From the NCBI GenBank assembly GCA_964554335.1, contig CAZKOF010000025.1, forward strand, positions 1 to 26,244: 26,244 nucleotides of DNA, given 5' to 3'. Below the pieces are notes generated by a model that saw nothing but the letters and a program-made list of their open reading frames with translations, was not told the origin of the DNA and ran no database searches. The stretch comes from UBA3263 sp964554335. Its GTDB lineage: Bacteria > Bacteroidota > Bacteroidia > Bacteroidales > Muribaculaceae. Position 1 is the first letter of the stretch; each line of letters starts with the position of its first letter. This document shows, in pieces, positions 8,792-16,206 of the stretch. The position numbers and the translations under genes are program-made.

Positions 8792-9683
8792 CGTTGGATA
8801 TAAGCCCGAGGCCTATGCCTATAAGTTTCTCAGGTGCCATTTGTGAGAATCCGTCTGTGCCGATGTCGCACGCTCTGTATGTTGGGAGAAATAATTTCGG
8901 CATGTTATATACCATTGCAATTGTGCCGAGATAGGCTAACGAGTCAGACTGTTTTGGCATGCATACGGATTCTTTCCGAATAAGAGCATTTAATATAGCT
9001 GCGTCTGCATTGTTTTGCCAGTGTCCGGCTATATGGCCACGAGACGTAATGTTGTCCACGAGTCGTTTTGCTCGCATCGGACCTATCCCCAAAGCATACG
9101 CTTTCGAGGCAATATATAATATGGAGTGTAACAAAGCACAGTTTTTATCGGCAGGCAGAAACGAATATGGCTCGTCGCCATTGAGAATACGTTCACATTC
9201 TATTAGACATAATAGAATTTTTTCTTCGTAAAGGTATCTGCTCAAGGTGTCAGTTCCGTCCCAAAACTGCAGGAGCGTTATGCCCCAAGGATATATTTCA
9301 TTTTCTGAAGTAATTGATTTGGATTGGGAATAAAAATTAGACAGGCCATGCTGAATGATAATATCTGCATATTGGTTAAATCTTTCAGACTGTTCAATTA
9401 CTCCCATATTATATAACTTCCTCACTCCCCAGATAATACCGCTATTTCCGGTCATAAAACCGTTGGCAGTTGGACAAATTTTTAATATAGACTCATTGAT
9501 GATATTACTGACGAAGTCAATGTGTGATGTATCAACGATTTGGGCTCCGTATTTTTGAAAAGCGGTCATTACGAGCACTGCATATCCGATTTTACCACCT
9601 TTTATGCCCGAATGTAGGGTGGTAATGTCGTGGCTTTTCAGTGCAGATATAATAAATTCAATTGAAGAGCGGATGTGAATCAT
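8778..9683 (-). CDS. LanC-like protein, apparently without the LanC zinc site
   Basis: A 301-residue soluble protein. Two glycine-rich helix-start motifs resemble the repeated GxxG segments of LanC-type alpha/alpha barrels: GIKGGKIGYAVLVM at 26-39 and GFMTGNSGIIWGVRKL at 75-90. A third, IGIGLGLI, lies near the C-terminus (288-295). LanC cyclases add cysteine thiols to dehydrated Ser/Thr and bind zinc through a WC.G motif and a CHG motif; I find neither here. It is also shorter than typical LanC (about 400 residues). No LanB, LanM or LanKC dehydratase is encoded nearby. It overlaps the glycosyltransferase genes on both sides (4 and 14 bases), so it surely belongs to the pathway. A catalytically dead scaffold or a divergent enzyme are both possible. 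The family call rests on pattern alone. Confidence 0.55.
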   Translation of the reverse strand: MIHIRSSIEFIISALKSHDITTLHSGIKGGKIGYAVLVMTAFQKYGAQIVDTSHIDFVSNIINESILKICPTANGFMTGNSGIIWGVRKLYNMGVIEQSERFNQYADIIIQHGLSNFYSQSKSITSENEIYPWGITLLQFWDGTDTLSRYLYEEKILLCLIECERILNGDEPYSFLPADKNCALLHSILYIASKAYALGIGPMRAKRLVDNITSRGHIAGHWQNNADAAILNALIRKESVCMPKQSDSLAYLGTIAMVYNMPKLFLPTYRACDIGTDGFSQMAPEKLIGIGLGLISNDEDK

Positions 9684-10819
9684 TGTAAAAGAGAATAAAT
9701 AAGCTCGGTGTATCGTTGTCGCATTATCGCTCCGTTATATTTTAGCAAAAAAGTTTTGCGGGCGTTGTGCCCTAAAACTGCCAAATGGTTTTCAGTAAGG
9801 TTTTTAATCCCACCCGGCATAGAGATGGCGTTATCAGGCGTAAACATATCTTTTACACCAAATTCGGGCCATGAAATGACGGGTAGTCCATGCATAAGCA
9901 TTTCAATGCCGTTAAAACTGCATTGTTCGTGTCTTGACGTGAAAAGGCCAACGTCGGCAAGTGCGTATAGTTTGAATAATTCAACGCGAGATAAAAAACC
10001 GACGGAGGATACCGAAAATGGGGTTGTGCCTTTAATCCACTCTGCAATTGAATCCGCCCCTACATATATAAAATGACATGGAAATTCTTGCGTTAGAGTT
10101 GTTATTGTCGGCTGGATACGGTCAGCGCCTTTTGATTTTGTAAGTCGCCCCGCGTATATCACAATCTTTTTGCCTTGTGGCACATTATATTTTTCGCAGA
10201 TTGCTCCTTTCTCTATATTAGAAAGCTCTTCTCGGATGTCAGGCAGGCCGTTAGAAATAAGTTCCTGCTTTTCGATTGGGATACCGTAAGTGTCAGAAAT
10301 AAAATCGGAGGTGGACTGACAAAGACAGATAACTTTGTCTGCAATGGCAAATGAACGCATTATGTCGTACGTTACATAGCTGATGAATTTGTTTTTGGCA
10401 GGTGTTTCCAGTAAGGTGTGTCTATATTCTGATTGATTTCCTTGAAAAAACGTCAGCCAGGGCAAATCGTGGATTATATGAATTATTTTTGCTTCTGGAA
10501 ATAATTTCTTAATGGCCGAAAGATTGAAGATAGCAGGGAAGAAGTTGGTTATGAAAATCATGCGTTGAGATGGTATTATTATTTGCCTAAGATAATCTTC
10601 CAGTTTAGCGAACTTATTTTCTACTATTTGAGGAAGATACAGATATTCAATTCCATCTCTATGATATGCTGATATAATCCTAACAGGATATTCCTCTGTT
10701 ATGAGATGAAGTGTAATGCCATCAATTCCGCGAAGAATGTCAATCAGTTCTTCTCTGAAAGTATGATAGCCGTTTAGAGAGTTGCTGAAGGCTTCAACAA
10801 TATATACGTCCGCTTTCAT
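9680..10819 (-). CDS. GT-B fold glycosyltransferase, group 1 / GT4-like (cluster-associated)
   Basis: A 379-residue soluble protein with the retaining GT4 pattern. IHIIHDLPW lies at 113-121 in the N-terminal domain. The C-terminal nucleotide-sugar domain begins near VIYAGRLTKSKG (220-231) and carries the E-x7-E motif E298 to E306, followed by EMLMHGLPVI. It starts 7 bases past the exporter stop and overlaps the LanC-like gene by 4 bases (ATGA). Bacteroidales glycosyltransferases that travel with radical SAM peptide systems are recognised as a family (TIGR04157 from memory); this protein is a good candidate but that was not tested. Because no membrane anchor is visible, transfer should occur in the cytoplasm before export. 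The sugar and acceptor are unknown. Confidence 0.85.
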   Translation of the reverse strand: MKADVYIVEAFSNSLNGYHTFREELIDILRGIDGITLHLITEEYPVRIISAYHRDGIEYLYLPQIVENKFAKLEDYLRQIIIPSQRMIFITNFFPAIFNLSAIKKLFPEAKIIHIIHDLPWLTFFQGNQSEYRHTLLETPAKNKFISYVTYDIMRSFAIADKVICLCQSTSDFISDTYGIPIEKQELISNGLPDIREELSNIEKGAICEKYNVPQGKKIVIYAGRLTKSKGADRIQPTITTLTQEFPCHFIYVGADSIAEWIKGTTPFSVSSVGFLSRVELFKLYALADVGLFTSRHEQCSFNGIEMLMHGLPVISWPEFGVKDMFTPDNAISMPGGIKNLTENHLAVLGHNARKTFLLKYNGAIMRQRYTELIYSLLQ

Positions 10820-10825
10820 ATTTGC

Positions 10826-13024
10826 TCACGATTCCAATTCAAGCTGATTTTTTACGAGTTCATAATATGTACCTTTGGCGCTTACGAGTTGTTCGTGAGT
10901 TCCGCTTTCAGCGATGCGTCCGTGGCTCATGACGATTATATTGTCGGCGTTTTTAACGGTACTTAGCCTATGTGCGATAATTATAACTGTTTTGTTCTGA
11001 AAAAAAGAGTCAAGATTGTCAACAATATAGCGTTCGTTTATGGTGTCGAGCGAATTGGTGGCTTCGTCAAATATGATATATTCCGGATTGCGATAAATAG
11101 CGCGGGCAATGAGTATGCGTTGGCGCTGTCCTTGACTTACGCCAATACCGTTTGGACCGATGACTGTTTCAAACTTAAGCGGTAATGACATCACGAAATC
11201 AAATATATTGGCATTCTTGGCCGCTTTGATCAGACGCTCAAAATCAATTTCTGAATCATCAATGGCTATATTTCTGGCTATTGATTCGGTAAAAATCACA
11301 CCGTTTTGCATCACTACTCCACATTTGCGCCGCCAGTCCTTCAAACATATGTTCCTCAAATTAGTACCGTTAATTACGATGTCGCCCGTATAGTTACCAT
11401 AATATCCCAGCATAAGTTTGATTAACGTTGTTTTTCCGCTTCCGGATTCTCCCACTATGGCCGTGACCTTGCGAGGGGGAAAATCTATATTTAAGTTGTC
11501 AAGTATATTGGTGGTAGCAAATCTGTCGTATTTGAAATTCAGATTTGCTACTTTGATGCCTTTAGTGTTCTTGGTGTCAATGCATTGTCCGTCTTCCGAA
11601 TCTTCATCCTTCCTGTCATGAACTTCGTTAATTCGCTCAAGAGAAAGTCCTACGTCTTGAAAGCTCTGTATAAAAGCTATGATTTGAGCCATTGGCGAAT
11701 TAAGTTGCCCGATTATATATTGAATTGCCAGCATGGCACCCAAAGTCAGAACCCCGTCAATTACCGCATTTGCCGACAATACGGTAATTACGATGTTCTG
11801 AATCTCATTGATGAATATGCTACCGGCTTCATGAGTCTGTTGCAGCTTCAGCGATTTGAGTTTAATCCCGAATAGGTCGACCTGCATATCTTCCCATGCC
11901 TTACGTCTCCTCCGGGTACAGTCCTGAAGTTTTGTTTCTTGCATGGTTGTTACGAGCTCGTATGTGAGAGAGTGATTGGCCCCTTGTTTTTCGAACATGG
12001 CGATATCAAGTTGACGACGCTTCCTGATAAAAAGAAGAGTCCAACATAAATAGCAAATCGCTCCGAGAACGAACACGCCGAAAATTAGAGGGTTATAGAT
12101 TACAAGGACCACACCGAACACGATGCAGCTCAAAGTCGTAAAAATCATTGATAGAACTTGTTCTGTCAGAAATGTCTGCACTCTTGCATGGTCAGAGATA
12201 CGCTGCATAAGGTCTCCCATCTGCCGCGACTCGAAAAACGACATTGGCAGACGGAATAACTTTGCGAAGAAAGCGCTTAACATCGAAATGTTAACCTTGA
12301 TTGATAGATGAGCAAGGAGCCATCTGCGAATGAAATCAGTTGCCGTGCGACCTGTTACAATGGCCAGTTCACCAAGTAGAACCAACCAAATAAAGTTGAT
12401 GTTTTTGTCGCGAATGCCAATGTCGACAATGCTCTGCGTCAGGAACGGCATGACCAGCTGCATCAGACAACCGAGAAACAAGCAGCCGGTAACCAGCCAC
12501 AACCGTCGCTTGTATTGCAACAAATAGTCGGCAATGACTCTGAGCGGATTGCCTGGCCCGGTTTTTCTTCGTGAGTCGGTTCTGATGAAGTCCTTGTCCG
12601 GTTCGAGCATCAAAGCGATGCCACGCATGTCCCCGTTTGTGGACGTCGCCCAGTTCGATAAAAACTCCATTCGTGAATAAACCATGTAGCCGCGCCCGGG
12701 GTCGGCTATATGGAATCGATTGTTTGAAATCTTATATAGAACTACAAAGTGGCGTTGTTCCCAATAGAGTATGCACGGCAACTTCATTTCTTGCAGTCGC
12801 TCAGGCGTGAGCCTGAGCGCATGATGATTGAACCCTAATGCGACGGCACTATCGGCAATGGCGGCCATTGAGACCCCCTGCTTTGACATTGGGCAGAGAG
12901 TCTCAGCCTCGTCAAGTGTCAGATTCCGGCCGTAATATCGGCTTATCATAGCCAGGCATGCCGCACCGCATTGCATGATGTCATGCTGGCGCACCAAAGG
13001 GAAGCGTCGGAAAGGCCCGGCCAT
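10826..13024 (-). CDS. Peptidase-containing ABC transporter (C39 bacteriocin-type exporter)
   Basis: A 732-residue inner-membrane exporter that should cut the precursor after its double glycine and pump the product out. The N-terminal C39 peptidase shows Q13, catalytic C19 in QCGAACLAM, H92 in RHFVVLY and D108 in ADPG. A six-helix ABC membrane domain follows (about 150-450). The ATPase domain has Walker A GESGSGKTT, signature VSQGQRQR, Walker B YIIFDEAT and the switch histidine in IIIAHRLS. I chose the ATG at 13024 because it shares one base with the stop of the upstream barrel gene (TAATG) and puts the QxDxxxCG box at the usual position. The frame stays open to an ATG at 13063, which would overlap by 40 bases. 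No HlyD-type adaptor or TolC homologue is encoded nearby. Confidence 0.93.
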   Translation of the reverse strand: MAGPFRRFPLVRQHDIMQCGAACLAMISRYYGRNLTLDEAETLCPMSKQGVSMAAIADSAVALGFNHHALRLTPERLQEMKLPCILYWEQRHFVVLYKISNNRFHIADPGRGYMVYSRMEFLSNWATSTNGDMRGIALMLEPDKDFIRTDSRRKTGPGNPLRVIADYLLQYKRRLWLVTGCLFLGCLMQLVMPFLTQSIVDIGIRDKNINFIWLVLLGELAIVTGRTATDFIRRWLLAHLSIKVNISMLSAFFAKLFRLPMSFFESRQMGDLMQRISDHARVQTFLTEQVLSMIFTTLSCIVFGVVLVIYNPLIFGVFVLGAICYLCWTLLFIRKRRQLDIAMFEKQGANHSLTYELVTTMQETKLQDCTRRRRKAWEDMQVDLFGIKLKSLKLQQTHEAGSIFINEIQNIVITVLSANAVIDGVLTLGAMLAIQYIIGQLNSPMAQIIAFIQSFQDVGLSLERINEVHDRKDEDSEDGQCIDTKNTKGIKVANLNFKYDRFATTNILDNLNIDFPPRKVTAIVGESGSGKTTLIKLMLGYYGNYTGDIVINGTNLRNICLKDWRRKCGVVMQNGVIFTESIARNIAIDDSEIDFERLIKAAKNANIFDFVMSLPLKFETVIGPNGIGVSQGQRQRILIARAIYRNPEYIIFDEATNSLDTINERYIVDNLDSFFQNKTVIIIAHRLSTVKNADNIIVMSHGRIAESGTHEQLVSAKGTYYELVKNQLELES

Positions 13025-15921
13025 TATCGTTTTTGCTTTTTGGGAATGTGGTTGAGGCGCCACTGGAGGTGGAACATGAAGTAGCGCGGCAGCACGGTGC
13101 GTATGGTTTCGGTGCGTGCCTGTGCGTTCATTGTATAGCTGACGTTGCTGAGATTGTGGAGCATATCATAGCCGTCAATCATCATCATCAGCTGACCTTT
13201 AAGCGCCTTGTATGTGAGTCGTGCGTTCCAGATGAAGTTATCGGAGTTCAGTGCTGCGTCGGTGTAGCCTCGACGGTTGAACACGGTGAAATCGGTGGAA
13301 ATCTGGAAGTTTGCCGATAGATTGTAGAGCATGGAAACTCCTGTGCGGAACGTCCAAGTGTTCTGCTTGGTGAAATCGGTCAGATTGGACGAGTAGCGGT
13401 TGTTGGTACCGCTGAAGTTGGCCGATACTCTGTTGTTGCCGAAGGAGTATGAGAAATGCATTTCGTCCGAGAAGTTGAGGTCGTAGACCTTGCTGCGTGT
13501 CAATGCGGGCGAGTCGTAGCCTACGAGGTCAACGTTTGTGCGACGTCCGCCCTGAAGTCTGTTGAAAAGACAGAACCCGTTAGCGTCGAACGTATATCTA
13601 ATTCCACCGTTGCCGCCGAAATTGCCTTTGACATTGTGGTAGCTGCCCGTGCGGATACCCGTAGCTGCGTCGTATGTGTAGCCGTATGACAGGGCATTGT
13701 CAGTGAGGTCTAATTGAGCTATGAACGACAAGCGGTTGCGTTTATGTCCGAATGAGAATCCGTAGTATGCTTTGGCGTAGTATTTCAGAGCGTTCTTTAA
13801 CCTGGGATTTCCCTTGCGAATAAAGAGTGGATTGGTTGCGTCGGTGAAGTCAACCATTGAGACCATGTCTGGCTTCAAGCTTTTCAAGTCCCAGTTCAGT
13901 CCGTATTCCCTCTTGTCATTGTTAACATGAAAATACATATTGCCGAAGTTCAACACAACCGACGTACGCGTAAGTCTGGCGTCGACGTCACCACGTGCAT
14001 AGTGCAGTCGTTGTCGGTCAATGTCCAGCGGGAAACGATACTGCATCACTAATTGTTTATTGTTAATCTTTTTATTGAGTCGAATGCCGGCATATAATTT
14101 ATGCCGGTCGGTGGTTTCGCGGCTGATGTAGCTGTTGTCGCGGTCAAATCCGGTGAGATATTGAATTGCCGAAGGCAGCTTGCCGTCGATCAATCCGGAG
14201 CCGGCAGCATCTTCCGCAATGTTGAAAAGCGACGATGTTTCGTGGCCATAGCGGTGCTCAAAAGCATAGCCAAAATCAAAGGACAGGCCCCTGTTGATAA
14301 TAAGAGAGTAATTTGCCTGCGTCCCGATGTTTGAATGAAACTGCGGATAGTTCTTGTAATAGCGGTTGGCCACGTCGGCCGGCACTGGGTCGGCGCCGAA
14401 ATTGATGTCAAAGTGATTGAAGCGCTCGTAGTGGCGGTTGTCGTAGCCGCCGTAGACCTCTATGGAGAGCAGGTCGCCCGTGCGCGGAATATTGAATGTC
14501 TGCATCAAGTTGCCACCGGCGTTGAGCGAGTGTCCTTTAACGTGGTCGGTCTCAATGCGGCGGTTAATGAGGTTGCCTAAGGCTGCGGCACTGTTGCCGG
14601 AGTAGATGTTTTGGAGAAACTCCATCGTTATGTCGTTGAACGCGGAGTTGAGTTCGGCGCTGACATCGTCGACGCGGTTGTCGTGTCTGCCATATCTGAA
14701 ATAAGGCTTAAGCTGCATACCGTAGTGTCCGGGTCTCTTATATTCAACGGCGTGATCGGTCTCAAGAGCGAGGTGCCGGTTGTTCAGCCGGTTGAAACGG
14801 TAGGAATATGTATTCCCGCCCGAAAGATAGTTTTCCTGCACCATATCGGTGCCGTCTGTTTCATCGGTATGGGTTGCCGAGGCGCTGCCGCGGAATGTCC
14901 ACCGTTCGTTAGGCGTTACGTTATAGTCTATGCCGCCGGCCAGTGTGCGCGTAACCCCCGTAGGCATCTCTTCGGGCATCCAGCGTGAATATATCTGCGG
15001 CTTTTGGCTTTCGTTCAGGTTGTTGGCGTTGAAAAAAGCTGAAATCTGAGTTGTCGGGGTGAAGCCCATGACGAATATGCGCCCAAGATATCGGTTGTCA
15101 GAGCCATAACCTGCCTCGGTGTTCATGTTGATACCCATCATGTACTCGCGTTTCAGCTTAACGTCCATCACATATCGGCCGTCGCCGATGTCGGTCCCGG
15201 CAATCTCGCTGCGGAATCCGGCCTTGTCATAGACCTCCACGTTCTTAACCATATACGAGCCGATGTTTTTGAGCATCAGCTCCTTGTTGCCGTTGAAAAA
15301 GTCCTTGCCGTTCAGGATCAGCGATTCCACCATGCGACCGTTCACTTTGATTACGCCGTTGTCGTCAATCGTTACGCCGGGCAGTTGCTCAATCAGCGCA
15401 TCAAGCATCGAGCCTTCGGCCAGCAGAAACGCATCGGCGTTATAAACGATGGTGTCTCCTCGGTTATAGAACTTCACTTTTGTTGCCGTAACCGATACCT
15501 CATTGAGTTGTTGTCGGCGTTCACGTGTCAGATATATCGGACCCAGTTCCAACTGAAACTGACGCTTCCCTAATTTTGTGAGGTCAAGGTCAATCGTACG
15601 CGGTTCGTAGCCGTCATTCCGAACTATGACAACATAACACTTGCGTGGCAATTCCAGTCCGAAGCCGCCTGTGCTTTCTATGTAATCATCATATTGAGAA
15701 GTCCAACTGGAGGTGGCTGAGGTTACCGCGGCAGAATCGGCGGCATTGATTACATCGATAGTTGCAGTCGGAATAGGTATGCGCATTTGATTATCGTACA
15801 CATATCCTAAAACGGTTATATTGTCAGCACCATAGGCAAACAATGACAGACAACACAATGCGAGCACCATCGCAAGATGTTTTTTGATAATATGCGAGCG
15901 GCTTATTATGTTGTCTGCCAT
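13024..15921 (-). CDS. TonB-receptor-like outer-membrane beta-barrel protein of the peptide cluster
   Basis: A 965-residue protein with a signal peptide (about 1-31, cut near AYG|AD). Residues about 34-125 form a carboxypeptidase-regulatory-like domain (VLGYVYD...PIPTATIDV). From about 145 to 260 comes a plug-like region (LNEVSVTATKVK, DALIEQLPGV, LNGKDFFNG), and the rest is a long beta-barrel rich in alternating aromatic residues, ending in strands around YFMFHLQWRLN. This layout matches the Bacteroidota outer-membrane barrel family often annotated near TonB-dependent receptors. It lies between the precursor (24 bases upstream) and the exporter (1-base overlap). That placement points to a role in carrying the peptide across the outer membrane, or in producer uptake or protection; no direct evidence separates these. 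Composition is closer to the core genes than that of the three genes at the cluster's end. Confidence 0.85.
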   Translation of the reverse strand: MADNIISRSHIIKKHLAMVLALCCLSLFAYGADNITVLGYVYDNQMRIPIPTATIDVINAADSAAVTSATSSWTSQYDDYIESTGGFGLELPRKCYVVIVRNDGYEPRTIDLDLTKLGKRQFQLELGPIYLTRERRQQLNEVSVTATKVKFYNRGDTIVYNADAFLLAEGSMLDALIEQLPGVTIDDNGVIKVNGRMVESLILNGKDFFNGNKELMLKNIGSYMVKNVEVYDKAGFRSEIAGTDIGDGRYVMDVKLKREYMMGINMNTEAGYGSDNRYLGRIFVMGFTPTTQISAFFNANNLNESQKPQIYSRWMPEEMPTGVTRTLAGGIDYNVTPNERWTFRGSASATHTDETDGTDMVQENYLSGGNTYSYRFNRLNNRHLALETDHAVEYKRPGHYGMQLKPYFRYGRHDNRVDDVSAELNSAFNDITMEFLQNIYSGNSAAALGNLINRRIETDHVKGHSLNAGGNLMQTFNIPRTGDLLSIEVYGGYDNRHYERFNHFDINFGADPVPADVANRYYKNYPQFHSNIGTQANYSLIINRGLSFDFGYAFEHRYGHETSSLFNIAEDAAGSGLIDGKLPSAIQYLTGFDRDNSYISRETTDRHKLYAGIRLNKKINNKQLVMQYRFPLDIDRQRLHYARGDVDARLTRTSVVLNFGNMYFHVNNDKREYGLNWDLKSLKPDMVSMVDFTDATNPLFIRKGNPRLKNALKYYAKAYYGFSFGHKRNRLSFIAQLDLTDNALSYGYTYDAATGIRTGSYHNVKGNFGGNGGIRYTFDANGFCLFNRLQGGRRTNVDLVGYDSPALTRSKVYDLNFSDEMHFSYSFGNNRVSANFSGTNNRYSSNLTDFTKQNTWTFRTGVSMLYNLSANFQISTDFTVFNRRGYTDAALNSDNFIWNARLTYKALKGQLMMMIDGYDMLHNLSNVSYTMNAQARTETIRTVLPRYFMFHLQWRLNHIPKKQKR

Positions 15922-15945
15922 AATAGAATATGCTACAGGGACGGT

Positions 15946-16173
15946 TTATGGCTTTGAAGATGTCCAAGATTGGCATGACCCGTTGGCATATACATATTTA
16001 TTGCAATAATTTTTGGTCCCGTTACATGTTGAATCGGAATCTGGATTATGTACTGCACATGTGTTATTATTTGAATTGTAGCTATCGCAAGTCCATCCGC
16101 CAAGCACAGCTTCAAGTTCAGCGCGAAGCATCTCTTCGCTGACCGGTTCGTCAATGATTCTGATTTTGTCCAT
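15946..16173 (-). CDS. RiPP precursor peptide with double-glycine leader and five-cysteine core
   Basis: A 75-residue peptide directly after the maturase gene (33 bases) and before the barrel gene. Residues 1-26 look like a bacteriocin-type leader: acidic and helical, with EEMLRAELEAVLGG ending in G25-G26, the expected site for the C39 protease. The predicted 49-residue core starts at W27 and holds cysteines at 29, 39, 50, 57 and 67. It is rich in Asn, Ser, Thr and Tyr and has Trp at 27 and 70. It contains three N-x-S/T triplets (at 36, 51 and 64) and one D-S-T triplet (47-49). No family name is certain. Overlapping frames on both strands of similar length are shadows, since only this one has the GG leader and fits the operon spacing. 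Confidence 0.85.
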   Translation of the reverse strand: MDKIRIIDEPVSEEMLRAELEAVLGGWTCDSYNSNNNTCAVHNPDSDSTCNGTKNYCNKYVYANGSCQSWTSSKP

Positions 16174-16206
16174 AATAAAATTTGTTTAAGGGGTTAGTGT
16201 AATATG

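Noticed and set aside
13025..13063. N-terminal extension of the C39 exporter
   Set aside because: It would overlap the barrel gene by 40 bases, while the ATG at 13024 gives a TAATG junction and the usual distance to the catalytic cysteine.
16123..16139. Hairpin GCGAAG/CTTCGC inside the precursor leader
   Set aside because: Six base pairs within coding sequence with no T-tract; most likely a by-product of the Glu/Leu/Arg codons.
15933..16154. A second minus-strand frame (73 codons) and a plus-strand frame overlapping the precursor
   Set aside because: Neither has a leader or GG site; the frame at 15946-16173 has the leader, correct spacing to both neighbours and a coherent core.
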